Shown piece by piece: positions 1 to 7,924 of a stretch of DNA of 64,000 bases. Each line of letters begins with the position of its first letter. Position 1 is the first letter of the stretch. The notes beneath the pieces are model-generated. The model was given only the letters and a program-made list of their open reading frames with translations. It did no database searches and was not told the origin of the DNA. The translations under genes were made by a program, and so were the position numbers. Source of the DNA: Streptomyces calvus (GTDB lineage: Bacteria > Actinomycetota > Actinomycetes > Streptomycetales > Streptomycetaceae); the NCBI RefSeq assembly GCF_006782915.1, contig NZ_VCNP01000056.1, forward strand, positions 186,001 through 250,000. The letters run 5' to 3'.

Positions 1-2
1 AC

Positions 3-587
3 GGCACCTTCACCGCGTACGGCTACCGCTCCACCGTCGACGGCGTCGAGCACGTCGCCCTCGTCCACGGCGACCTCGGCGACGGCGAGGACGTCCTCGT
101 GCGCGTCCACTCCGAATGCCTCACCGGCGACGTCTTCGGCTCCCTGCGCTGCGACTGCGGCCCCCAGCTGGACGCCTCCCTGGACCGCATCCGCGACGAG
201 GGCCGCGGCGTCGTGGTCTACCTGCGCGGACACGAGGGCCGCGGCATCGGCCTGATGTCCAAGCTGCGCGCCTACGAACTCCAGGAACGCGGCCGCGACA
301 CCCTCGACGCCAACCTCGAACTCGGCCTGCCCGCCGACGCCCGCGACTACGGCGCCGGCGCGCAGATCCTCGCCGACCTCGGCGTCCGCGGCGTCCGCCT
401 GCTGACCAACAACCCCGACAAGTCCGACGCGCTCGCCCGCCACGGCATCGAGGTCACCGGCCGCGAGCCGATGCCCGTCACGGCGGGCGAGCACAACCTC
501 CGGTACTTGCGCACCAAGCGGGACCGGATGGGCCACGACCTGCCCTGGCTGGACACGCCGACCGTGCCCGCCTGCGGCAACCAGTAA
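3..587 (+). CDS. ribA: GTP cyclohydrolase II (5'-truncated by window edge)
   Basis: GTP cyclohydrolase II opens the imidazole ring of GTP, the first step of riboflavin synthesis. The frame is already open at the window edge, so the start is missing and 194 codons are visible. Counting from the edge, the zinc-site cysteines are C39, C50 and C52 in SECLTGDVFGSLRCDCG, followed by the GTP-binding stretch RGHEGRGIGL at 75-84. A RibB (DHBP synthase) domain may lie upstream outside the window, since streptomycete enzymes are often RibBA fusions. The gene ends 19 nt before ribH and is probably in the same transcript. The family call is secure; whether it is a fusion cannot be seen. Confidence 0.93.
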   Translation, partial: GTFTAYGYRSTVDGVEHVALVHGDLGDGEDVLVRVHSECLTGDVFGSLRCDCGPQLDASLDRIRDEGRGVVVYLRGHEGRGIGLMSKLRAYELQERGRDTLDANLELGLPADARDYGAGAQILADLGVRGVRLLTNNPDKSDALARHGIEVTGREPMPVTAGEHNLRYLRTKRDRMGHDLPWLDTPTVPACGNQ

Positions 588-606
588 CAGAACCACGAGG
601 AGCAAC

Positions 607-1092
607 GTGAGCGGCAAGGGTGCACCGGAACTGTCCGTACGCGACGTGGGGGACCTCAGGGTCGCCGTCGTCGCGGCACAGTGGCACGAGAAGGTGATGG
701 ACGGACTGGTCGACGGCGCCCTGCGCGCCCTGCACGACCTCGGCATCGACGAGCCGACCCTGCTCAGGGTCCCCGGCAGCTGGGAGCTCCCGGTCGTCGC
801 CAAGGTCCTGGCCGGCCGGGGCTACGACGCGGTCGTCGCCCTCGGCGTCGTCATCCGGGGCGGCACGCCCCACTTCGACTACGTGTGCCAGGGCGTCACC
901 CAGGGCCTCACCCAGGTCTCGGTCGACACCGGCGTGCCCGTCGGCTTCGGTCTGCTCACCTGTGACAACGAGGAGCAGGCCCTCGACCGCGCCGGCCTGC
1001 CCGGCTCCAGCGAGGACAAGGGCCACGAGGCGGTCACCGCGGCGGTGGCGACCGCGGCCTGCTTGCGTTCAGTATCCGAACCCTGGCGGTGA
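607..1092 (+). CDS. ribH: 6,7-dimethyl-8-ribityllumazine synthase
   Basis: Lumazine synthase condenses 5-amino-6-ribitylaminouracil with dihydroxybutanone phosphate to give the direct riboflavin precursor. The 161-aa length is normal for the family. Visible signatures are the early strand with AAQWHEKVMDGLVDGA, then PGSWELPVVAK (residues about 57-67) and ALGVVIRGGTPHFDYV (about 80-95), which holds the catalytic-site His. The GTG start at 607 is chosen because an AGGAGCAAC ribosome-binding stretch lies just upstream. The tail ends KGHEAVTAAVATAACL, a little longer than usual. It sits directly after ribA and 34 nt before hisE. Confidence 0.95.
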   Translation: MSGKGAPELSVRDVGDLRVAVVAAQWHEKVMDGLVDGALRALHDLGIDEPTLLRVPGSWELPVVAKVLAGRGYDAVVALGVVIRGGTPHFDYVCQGVTQGLTQVSVDTGVPVGFGLLTCDNEEQALDRAGLPGSSEDKGHEAVTAAVATAACLRSVSEPWR

Positions 1093-1126
1093 GCAGCCCC
1101 CGTCACCGCGTAGGGTAAGGACCACC

Positions 1127-1399
1127 ATGTCCAAGAAGACGTTCGAGGAGCTCTTCACCGAGCTCCAGCACAAGGCCGCACACGGCGACCCCGCCACCTC
1201 CCGCACCGCCGAACTGGTGGACAAGGGCGTCCATGCCATCGGCAAGAAGGTCGTCGAGGAGGCCGCCGAGGTCTGGATGGCCGCCGAGTACGAGGGCAAG
1301 GAAGCGGCCGCCGAGGAGATCTCCCAGCTGCTGTACCACGTCCAGGTGATGATGGTCGCCCGCGGCATCTCCCTCGACGACGTCTACGCCCACCTGTGA
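1127..1399 (+). CDS. hisE: Phosphoribosyl-ATP pyrophosphatase
   Basis: HisE hydrolyses phosphoribosyl-ATP to phosphoribosyl-AMP, the second step of histidine synthesis. It is a 90-aa all-alpha MazG-like protein, typical for stand-alone actinobacterial HisE. The core KKVVEEAAEVWMAA (about 42-55) carries the metal-binding acidic residues of the EExxE type. ATG at 1127 follows TAAGGA by six bases; in-frame codons further upstream lie inside ribH and give an unrelated Arg/Pro-rich extension. It is followed by hisG 47 nt later, the usual actinobacterial hisE-hisG pair. Confidence 0.95.
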   Translation: MSKKTFEELFTELQHKAAHGDPATSRTAELVDKGVHAIGKKVVEEAAEVWMAAEYEGKEAAAEEISQLLYHVQVMMVARGISLDDVYAHL

Positions 1400-1446
1400 C
1401 CGCACGCCCCCGCACACCACCCCTCCACACGAAGGAAGCCGACCTC

Positions 1447-2331
1447 ATGCTGCGCATCGCCGTCCCCAACAAGGGTTCACTCTCCGGCCCTGCGGCGGAG
1501 ATGCTGCATGAGGCCGGCTACCAGCAGCGCCGCGAGTCCAAGGAACTGCGCATCGTCGACCCGGTCAACGACGTCGAGTTCTTCTACCTCCGCCCCCGCG
1601 ACATCGCCATCTACGTCGCCTCCGGGCAGCTCGACATCGGCATCACCGGCCGCGACCTGCTCATCGACTCCGGCGCCGACGCCGAGGAGATCCTGCCGCT
1701 CGGCTTCGCCCGCTCCACCTTCCGCTACGCCACCAAGCCCGGCACCGTCGCCGACCTGGCGGACCTGACGGGCAAGACGGTCGCCACCTCCTACGAGGGC
1801 ATCGTCGCGGGACACCTCGCCGAGCACGGCATCGACGCCTCCGTCGTCCACCTCGACGGTGCCGTCGAGACCGCCATCCAGCTCGGCGTCGCCCAGGTCA
1901 TCGCCGACGTCGTCGAGACCGGCACCTCCCTGCGCAACGCCGGCCTGGAGGTCGTCGGCGAGCCGATCATGCAGTCCGAGGCCGTCGTCATCCTCCCCCG
2001 GGCTCGAACACACTCGCCCGGGGGGACCCCCACCACCGGCGCGGACGGCGAGGAGCCCAAGGTGCAGCAGTTCCTGCGCCGCCTCCAGGGCGTCCTGGTC
2101 GCCCGGACCTACGTGATGATGGACTACGACTGCCGCGTCGAGCAGCTCGAGAAGGCCGTCGCGCTCACCCCCGGCCTGGAGTCCCCGACCGTGTCCCCGC
2201 TGCACAACGAGGGCTGGGTCGCCGTCCGCGCGATGGTCCCCTCCAAGGAGGCGCAGCGCATCATGGACGACCTGTACGACATCGGCGCCCGCGCCATCCT
2301 CACCACGGCCATCCACGCCTGCCGCCTCTGA
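1447..2331 (+). CDS. hisG: ATP phosphoribosyltransferase (long form)
   Basis: HisG couples ATP and PRPP, the first and feedback-controlled step of histidine synthesis. The 294-aa protein starts MLRIAVPNKGSLSG at an ATG preceded by GAAGGA. The PRPP-binding region is near ADVVETGTSLRNAGL (about 155-169). The C-terminal regulatory domain follows RRLQGVLVARTYVMMDYD. Just after SEAVVILP the frame contains RARTHSPGGTPTTGADGEE, encoded by a GC-rich inverted-repeat element at about 1992-2033, inserted in frame in a surface-loop position. The reading frame stays intact, so the enzyme is probably functional. Confidence 0.95.
   Translation: MLRIAVPNKGSLSGPAAEMLHEAGYQQRRESKELRIVDPVNDVEFFYLRPRDIAIYVASGQLDIGITGRDLLIDSGADAEEILPLGFARSTFRYATKPGTVADLADLTGKTVATSYEGIVAGHLAEHGIDASVVHLDGAVETAIQLGVAQVIADVVETGTSLRNAGLEVVGEPIMQSEAVVILPRARTHSPGGTPTTGADGEEPKVQQFLRRLQGVLVARTYVMMDYDCRVEQLEKAVALTPGLESPTVSPLHNEGWVAVRAMVPSKEAQRIMDDLYDIGARAILTTAIHACRL
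1992..2033. repeat. Dispersed REP-like palindromic element inside hisG
   Basis: The stretch begins CCTCCCCCGGGCTCGA and ends GCCCGGGGGGACCCCCAC, so it forms an imperfect hairpin with C-rich and G-rich ends. Short elements of the type TGGGGGTCCCCCCG...CTCGAG...GGGGGAGG are, from general knowledge, scattered through Streptomyces intergenic regions. Here one appears to sit within coding sequence without breaking the frame. Its identity with the dispersed family is recalled, not searched. Confidence 0.55.
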
Positions 2332-2351
2332 CCGGGCCCCGGAGCCGCACC

Positions 2352-2822
2352 ATGTCCGACAGCCTCCCGGAGCAGCCGCCCGCACTGCCCGTCACCTTCC
2401 GTCCGGCCCGCACCCGCACGGTGCTGCTCACCGCCGGCGTCGCCCTGTTCGCGGTCATCACGCTGATCGCGCTGATGCTCCGGCAGCTCAGCCCGGGTGA
2501 GCGGGTCAGTTTCGTGTTCACCGCCGCGCTGCTGGCCGGTGTGCTGTTCCTGCTGGCCCGGCCGAAGGTCGTCGCCGACGAGGACGGCGTCACCGTCGTC
2601 AACATCGTGAGCCGCCGCCGTCTGGAATGGGCGGAGATCCTTCAGGTGAACCTCCGCCCCGGCGACCCCTGGGTCTTCCTCGACCTCAGTGACGGCACCA
2701 GCCTGCCCGCGCTCGGCATCCAGCCCGGCATCGCCAGGCAGCGCGCCATCGCCGACGCGCGCGCCCTGCGGGCACTCACCGAGGCGCGTTCCACCGCCGG
2801 CCCCGGCCCGTCCCGGGGCTGA
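2352..2822 (+). CDS. PH-domain membrane protein
   Basis: A 156-aa protein with two hydrophobic segments, roughly residues 24-44 (VLLTAGVALFAVITLIALML) and 57-75. These are followed by a soluble bacterial PH-like domain: PKVVADEDGVTVVNIVSRR, then LEWAEILQVNLRPGDPW. No catalytic motif is present, so a structural or adaptor role at the membrane is inferred. ATG at 2352 lies 20 nt after the hisG stop behind GGAGCCGCACC. It is probably the last gene of the rib-his transcript. The specific function is unknown. Confidence 0.8.
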   Translation: MSDSLPEQPPALPVTFRPARTRTVLLTAGVALFAVITLIALMLRQLSPGERVSFVFTAALLAGVLFLLARPKVVADEDGVTVVNIVSRRRLEWAEILQVNLRPGDPWVFLDLSDGTSLPALGIQPGIARQRAIADARALRALTEARSTAGPGPSRG

Positions 2823-2917
2823 CACCGGGCCGGCCCTCGGGGGTGCGTCGGGGACACCTGCGGGATGTACCGGGGACGTCCATCTGACGCGGCCGCCCCT
2901 GTCTTGATTAATCTGGT

Positions 2918-2948
2918 GGGCGGAGGCGCGCCGACAGCGCCTCCGCCC
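2918..2948. terminator. 12-bp perfect hairpin between PH protein and CNNM operon
   Basis: GGGCGGAGGCGC (2918-2929) and its exact complement GCGCCTCCGCCC (2937-2948) flank a 7-nt loop. It lies 95 nt after the PH-protein stop and 156 nt before the next start. It could be a GC-rich terminator for the rib-his transcript, or part of a structured leader for the downstream CBS-domain genes. The rest of 2949-3103 is C-rich with no gene I can support. Confidence 0.5.
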
Positions 2949-3103
2949 CTGTCGCCCCGCCCGGTGCCCAGGGGCCCCTGACTACCCGAGGAGTGACCCC
3001 CTCCGGCGATGGACGGATCGTCCTGCAGTACCTGCGCCGCCCCCTGCCGACATAGCGCGCACCCGTTGCCCACGGCGCGCGCGCATGCGGAGGCGGCGGC
3101 ATC

Positions 3104-4435
3104 ATGACCACCCCCCTGCTGCTCCTCGCAGCCGCATTCCTGCTGATTCTCGCCAACGGCTTCTTCGTGGCCGCCGAGTTCGGACTCGTCACCGTCGAGC
3201 GTCCGGACGCCGAACAGGCCGCCGCCGACGGCGACCGGCGCGCCCGCCGGGTCGTCGAGTCCCTGAAGGAACTCTCCTTCCAGCTCTCCGGCACCCAGCT
3301 CGGCATCACCATCACCTCCCTCGTCGTCGGCATGCTGGCCGAGCCCGCGCTCGCCGCACTGCTGCACGGCCCCTTCACCGGCATCGGCATACCCGAGGGC
3401 GCGGTCCCGGGCGTCGCCGTCGTCGTCGGCATGCTGCTGGCGTCGGCCGTGCAGATGGTGATCGGCGAACTCGTGCCCAAGAACTGGGCGGTGTCCCGCC
3501 CGCTCCAGGTCGCACGCTTCGTCGCCGGCCCGCAGCACGCGTTCGCCCGCCTGTTCCGCCCGGTCATCGCCGGGCTGAACGCCGTGGCCAACCGCCTGGT
3601 GCGGTCCCTGGGCCTCGAACCCGCCGAGGAGCTGGCCTCCGCCCGCACCCCCGGCGAACTGGTCTCCCTGGCCCGGCACTCCGCCCGGGCCGGCGCCCTG
3701 GAACAGGACACGGCGGACCTCTTCGTGCGCACCCTGTCCCTCGGCGAACTGACCGCGCAGCACGTCATGACACCCCGCGTGAGGGTCAGCGCCCTGCAGT
3801 CCTCGGCGACCGCCGAGGACGTGGTCAACCTGACCCGGGCCACCGGTCTGTCCCGCTTCCCCGTCTACCGGGAGCGGATCGACGAGATCGTCGGCATGGT
3901 GCACCTCAAGGACGCCCTCGCGGTGTCCGTGCACGACCGGCTGCGCACCCCCGTGGCCCGCATCGCCCGCCCGGCGCTGCTGATTCCCGAGACCCTGCCC
4001 GTACGGCCGCTGCTGAAGCGGCTGCGCAGCGAACAGCCCATCGCGGTCGTCGTCGACGAGTACGGCGGCACGGCCGGGGTCGTCACGCTGGAGGACATCG
4101 TCGAGGAGATCGTCGGCGAGGTGCGCGACGAACACGACGGGCAGGACGTCCCCGAGCTCGCCGCCGCCCCGCCCGAGGACGGCAACCCGGCCTGGGACGT
4201 CGACGGCGGCGTCCGCGTCGACACCCTGCGGCGCATCGGCCTGGAGGTGCCCGAGGGACCGTACGAGACGGTGGCCGGCCTGGTCGCCGACCTGCTCGGC
4301 CGGATCCCGGCCGTCGGCGACCGCGCGGAGCTGCCCGGCTGGCGGCTGTCGGTGCGCCGGGTCGGCCACTACCGCGCCGAACGGGTCCGCCTCGTCAGGA
4401 CGGCCCCGCTGCTCCTGGTGGAGGCGGCCGGATGA
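3104..4435 (+). CDS. CNNM/CorC-type CBS-domain membrane protein (hemolysin family)
   Basis: A 443-aa integral membrane protein with an N-terminal DUF21/CNNM domain: a first helix from about residue 4, the signature ILANGFFVAAEFGLVTVER at 14-32, and further helices to about 135. A CBS pair follows (MTPRVRVSALQSSATAEDV, then PIAVVVDEYGGTAGVVTLEDIVEEIVGE), and then a C-terminal CorC/HlyC transporter-associated domain. Family members are linked to magnesium or cobalt efflux. ATG 3104 follows GGAGGCGG. The stop overlaps the next start (ATGA), so the two homologous genes are translationally coupled. Confidence 0.9.
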   Translation: MTTPLLLLAAAFLLILANGFFVAAEFGLVTVERPDAEQAAADGDRRARRVVESLKELSFQLSGTQLGITITSLVVGMLAEPALAALLHGPFTGIGIPEGAVPGVAVVVGMLLASAVQMVIGELVPKNWAVSRPLQVARFVAGPQHAFARLFRPVIAGLNAVANRLVRSLGLEPAEELASARTPGELVSLARHSARAGALEQDTADLFVRTLSLGELTAQHVMTPRVRVSALQSSATAEDVVNLTRATGLSRFPVYRERIDEIVGMVHLKDALAVSVHDRLRTPVARIARPALLIPETLPVRPLLKRLRSEQPIAVVVDEYGGTAGVVTLEDIVEEIVGEVRDEHDGQDVPELAAAPPEDGNPAWDVDGGVRVDTLRRIGLEVPEGPYETVAGLVADLLGRIPAVGDRAELPGWRLSVRRVGHYRAERVRLVRTAPLLLVEAAG

Positions 4436-5511
4436 GCGTGCTGCACCTCCTGTTCGCCGCGCTGCTCGTGCTCGCCAACGGCTTCTTCGTGGGCGCCGAG
4501 TTCGCGCTCGTGTCGGTCCGCCGCAGCCAGATCGAACCGCTCGGCACCGCCCGCGCCCGCCGGGTGCTGTACGGCCTGGAGCACCTGCCGCAGATGATGG
4601 CGGCCGCCCAGTTCGGCATCACCGTCTGCTCGTTGACGCTCGGCGCGGTCGCCGAACCGACGGTCGCCCGTCTGCTGGAGCCGGTCTTCGCGTGGATGCA
4701 CCTGCCGCACGGCATGATCCACCCGCTCGGCTATGTCATCGCGCTCGCCGTCGTCGTCTTCTTCCACCTCGTCGTCGGCGAGATGGTCCCGAAGAACCTG
4801 GCGATGGCGGCGCCCGAGAAGGCCGCGCTGTGGCTGAGTCCCGGACTGGTGTGGTTCGCCCGTCTGTGCAAGCCGGTCACGGTCGGGCTCGGCGCCTGCG
4901 CCCGGGCCGTCCTGCGGCTCTTCCGCGTGGAGCCGAAGGACGAGATCGAGGCCGTCTTCACCAGCGAACAGCTCAACCGGCTGGTGGAGGACGCCGGCCA
5001 GGCGGGCCTTCTCGACCCCGAGGACGCCGAGCGCCTGGAGGACGCCCTGGAGCTGGGCTCCCGCCCGGTGACGGACGTCCTGCTGGACCACGGGTCGCTG
5101 GTGACGGTCAGCCCCGCGGTCACCCCGGCGGAGATCGTCGCGCTCACCGCCCGCACCGGGTACTCGCGTTTCCCGGTGACCGCGGACGGCGGCGCCTTCA
5201 TGGGCTACCTGCACGTGAAGGACGTACTGGACCTGGAGGACTCCGACCGGGCCGTCCCGCAGCGCCTGTGGCGGCCCATGACGACCCTGCGGCCCGAACT
5301 CCCGCTGGACGACGCCCTGACGGTGATGCGCCGCGCCGCGACGCATCTCGCCCAGGTGGCCGACGCCTCCGGCCGGGTGCTCGGCCTGGTCGCCCTGGAG
5401 GACGTACTGGAACTCCTCGTCGGCGAGGTGCGCGACCCGGCCCACCGCGAGGTGACGGTGACGGCCCAGCGGGCGGGCGGAACACCGGAGGAGGCCATGG
5501 CCCAGGGCTAG
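4432..5511 (+). CDS. CNNM/CorC-type CBS-domain membrane protein, second copy
   Basis: A 359-aa paralogue of the preceding protein with the same LVLANGFFVGAEFALVSVRR signature near its N-terminus, four membrane segments and two CBS motifs (TGYSRFPVTADGGAFMGYLHVKDVL; VLGLVALEDVLELLVGEVRD). It lacks the C-terminal CorC_HlyC domain of its partner and ends shortly after the second CBS. Start ATG 4432 overlaps the upstream stop by four bases. The coupled long and short pair suggests a heteromeric cation transporter; this is inference. Confidence 0.88.
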   Translation: MSVLHLLFAALLVLANGFFVGAEFALVSVRRSQIEPLGTARARRVLYGLEHLPQMMAAAQFGITVCSLTLGAVAEPTVARLLEPVFAWMHLPHGMIHPLGYVIALAVVVFFHLVVGEMVPKNLAMAAPEKAALWLSPGLVWFARLCKPVTVGLGACARAVLRLFRVEPKDEIEAVFTSEQLNRLVEDAGQAGLLDPEDAERLEDALELGSRPVTDVLLDHGSLVTVSPAVTPAEIVALTARTGYSRFPVTADGGAFMGYLHVKDVLDLEDSDRAVPQRLWRPMTTLRPELPLDDALTVMRRAATHLAQVADASGRVLGLVALEDVLELLVGEVRDPAHREVTVTAQRAGGTPEEAMAQG

Positions 5512-5629
5512 GTGTGCTGTCCGGGTCACCCCGGGGTCGCGGGGTCCGGCATGCGCCGGCCGGCCGGGGGCGGCACGTGCCGGGCGCGGTGGCGTCCCGC
5601 GTGCGCCGGCCCGGCTCGTCGCCGGTGTC

Positions 5630-7492
5630 TCACATCGGCGACGGATCCTGCGGCCCCCGCCCCGACAGGACCTCCCCGTACGCCTGCATCAGGTCCGCCA
5701 GCCGCAGCGTCGCCAGGTCCTCCCGCGTCAGCGTCCCGGGGTACACCGACAACCGCAGGTCCCGGTAGGCGCAGCTCTTCTCGTACAGCGTGCGCAGGAA
5801 CCGCCCGTTGCCCAGCTCGTCGATCCAGCCCTGGTCCACCACGTGCCCGGCGATCGAGCGCAGCTCGTCCAGCGCCTCCTCGTCCCACTGGTCGCCGTTC
5901 TCGGCGGCCAGCACCTTGCCGATCTCGGTAAGTTCGAGGGGGCGGTAGGACGGGAAGTCGACGCGGGTGGTGAACCGGGAGGACAGGCCCGGGTTGGCGG
6001 CCAGCAGCCGGTCCATGCCCTCCGGATAGCCGGCCAGGATCACCACCAGGTGGTCGCGGTTGTCCTCGGCCCGTTTCAGCAGCACCTGGAGCGCCTCGTC
6101 GCCGTACGCGTCGCCCTTGCCGTAGCCGGAGTTGGACAGCGAGTAGGCCTCGTCGACGAAGAGGACGCCGCCGAGCGCGGAGTCGATCAGTTCGTTGGCC
6201 TTCACCGCGGTCTGCCCGAGGTACTCGCCGACCAGGTCCGCCCGCTGGGCCTCCACCAGGTGGTCGCCGCCGAGCAGGCCGAGGGCGTAGAAGACGCGGC
6301 CCAGGATGCGGGCCACCGTGGTCTTGCCGGTGCCAGAGGGGCCGGAGAAGACGAAGTGGCGTTTCGGCGGCTGCACCGGAAGCCCCTGCCCGGCCCTCAG
6401 CCGGGCCATGTTCAGCTGCGCCGACAACGCCTTGACCTGGCGCTTCACCGGCTCCAGGCCGACCATGCGTTCGAGTTCGGCGAGCGCCTCCTCCAGTAAC
6501 GCGGGGTCGGTGGGGCCGGTCGGCAGCGGTGACGCCGGGCCGCCGGCCCGCTCGCGGACCGCGGGGCGGCCGGGCGGTGGCGGGGGAGCGGGCGGCGGCT
6601 CGGCGTCGGACAGCCTGAGGTCGCGGCCCTCGGTGCCGAAGAGCGGGTCGAGCACGTCGGGGCCGTCCACGATGTCCTGGCCGGCGCCGGTGAGGGTGAT
6701 GGCGGCGAGGTCCGCGGCGTCGTCGTAGCCGTCGCCCTCGGAGATCGCGGCGAGCCGGGCCGAGGTGTCCATGAAGGCCGGGTCGACCCGGTGCACGGCC
6801 CGGTACAGGGGGAGTGCGGCGGCGCTGCGGCCGGTGCCCTCGTGGGCGCGGGCCAGCCAGTAGCGCAGTTCCTTGCGCTGCGGCTGTTCGCTGCGGCACC
6901 GCATCAGCGCGGCGGACAGCAGCGGTTCGGCCTGCCCGTACATCTCCAGCCGCACCCGGGCCATGCCGCCGAACAGTCCCGCCTCGATGCCCAGCATCGG
7001 GTCCTCGACCAGGGGGTCGGTGTGCCGGACCAGTTGCTCCCAGTCCTTGACCAGGTAGGCGCGGCAGGCGTGCAGGAAGCGGACCTGCGGATCGGCGTCC
7101 ACCGGCGGCAGCCCGGCGAGCGCCCGGTCCAGCTCGGGCACATGGCGGCCGTCCAGCCAGTGGGAGGCGTGGGCGAGCAGCAGGTCCCGGGGGCTCTCCA
7201 GCACCGGTTGGACCCACCAGCCCAGCCAGTACCAGGAGTTGAGGGTGCGCCGGTGCCGGGTGCGCTGTTCGCCGAAGCGTTCCCGGTGCCGGAACATCCG
7301 CAGCAGCGCGGTCGTCGTGTCGACGCGCAGCGCGTGCAGTCCGAGCCAGCCGTCGGCCATCCCCGGGTCGATCCGCACCGCGGTGCGGAACTCCTCCTCG
7401 GCCTGCGGGTAGGCGCCCATCGTGTAGGCGTCCACGCCCCGCAGCCAGGCGAGGTCGGCCGGGGCCTGCGGGCCCTGCGTGCCGAAGTCCAT
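5630..7492 (-). CDS. TPR-like / AAA+ ATPase of the CbxX-SpoVK-EccA type
   Basis: A 620-aa protein. The N-terminal half is helical and TPR-like (LAWLRGVDAYTMGAYPQAEEEF and later repeats). The C-terminal half is an AAA+ module with Walker A GPSGTGKTT (about 383-391) and Walker B GGVLFVDEAYSL (about 440), plus the FTTRVDFPSYRPLEL second region of homology. This matches the architecture of EccA, the ESX-secretion ATPase, and of CbxX/SpoVK. No other ESX gene is nearby. I prefer ATG 7492, preceded by GGGGGA. An in-frame ATG at 7630 would add 46 residues, but it lies inside a TACGAT -10-like box with little Shine-Dalgarno sequence. It converges on the CBS gene. Confidence 0.85.
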   Translation of the reverse strand: MDFGTQGPQAPADLAWLRGVDAYTMGAYPQAEEEFRTAVRIDPGMADGWLGLHALRVDTTTALLRMFRHRERFGEQRTRHRRTLNSWYWLGWWVQPVLESPRDLLLAHASHWLDGRHVPELDRALAGLPPVDADPQVRFLHACRAYLVKDWEQLVRHTDPLVEDPMLGIEAGLFGGMARVRLEMYGQAEPLLSAALMRCRSEQPQRKELRYWLARAHEGTGRSAAALPLYRAVHRVDPAFMDTSARLAAISEGDGYDDAADLAAITLTGAGQDIVDGPDVLDPLFGTEGRDLRLSDAEPPPAPPPPPGRPAVRERAGGPASPLPTGPTDPALLEEALAELERMVGLEPVKRQVKALSAQLNMARLRAGQGLPVQPPKRHFVFSGPSGTGKTTVARILGRVFYALGLLGGDHLVEAQRADLVGEYLGQTAVKANELIDSALGGVLFVDEAYSLSNSGYGKGDAYGDEALQVLLKRAEDNRDHLVVILAGYPEGMDRLLAANPGLSSRFTTRVDFPSYRPLELTEIGKVLAAENGDQWDEEALDELRSIAGHVVDQGWIDELGNGRFLRTLYEKSCAYRDLRLSVYPGTLTREDLATLRLADLMQAYGEVLSGRGPQDPSPM

Positions 7493-7604
7493 CACGTCCC
7501 CCACAAACCGTGCCCCCGTCGGTATGCCGGCCGGCCACTCCGCCGTCGGCTTCCCTAGGCCGAACCGCTGTGCCGCGGACCGGAGTTGCAAGGTGCGCGA
7601 AGCA

Positions 7605-7659
7605 ACGTCCGTAGGTCGCACCGAGGGCATCGTACCTGCGGCGGCGTCACGTCCGTAGG
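7605..7659 (-). promoter_or_regulatory. Candidate promoter flanked by direct repeats
   Basis: On the minus strand, TACGAT (7635-7630) is a -10-like box for the AAA gene. The 11-bp direct repeat CCTACGGACGT occurs on both sides (7649-7659 and 7605-7615, 44 bp apart), almost symmetric about the box. This could be a repressor-binding arrangement. No regulator is assigned. Confidence 0.35.
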
Positions 7660-7771
7660 GTGCCGCGCACGTCGAAGGGCGAGGTGGGGCGGGAGGTCGT
7701 GGACGGGTCCCGGTGACCGACGGTGATCGTCATATGCCACTGGGCGGTCGCAAAACGTGAAGAGGACAGAA

Positions 7772-7809
7772 CGAAGCCCCCGATCACGGGGGAACAACCG
7801 GGGGCTTCG
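7772..7809. terminator. Rho-independent-type hairpin
   Basis: CGAAGCCCCCG (7772-7782) pairs exactly with CGGGGGCTTCG (7799-7809) across a 16-nt loop. It lies about 115 nt after the stop of the minus-strand kinase gene and upstream of the AAA promoter, so it most likely terminates the kinase transcript. The rest of 7660-7924 holds no gene I can support. Confidence 0.7.
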
Positions 7810-7924
7810 CGTCTGCCGGCGGCTCCGAAGGGGCCGCACATTGAGAACGTAAGACCTGTACGGGCCCCAGGTCAAGCCGAGTTGGGGTACTCCGGCAACT
7901 TGTCCGGGACCGCTCTTCACAGGT

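Noticed and set aside
2642..4369. 575-codon minus-strand frame opposite the first CBS-domain gene
   Set aside because: Shadow frame lacking motifs; the plus strand encodes a recognisable CNNM/CorC protein with ribosome site and coupling.
7493..7630. 46-residue N-terminal extension of the AAA ATPase
   Set aside because: The upstream ATG is embedded in a TACGAT -10-like box with a poor ribosome site, whereas ATG 7492 follows GGGGGA.
7660..7924. Possible tRNA or small RNA near the hairpin at 7772-7809
   Set aside because: No tRNA cloverleaf or T-loop sequence could be found; the hairpin is adequately explained as a terminator.
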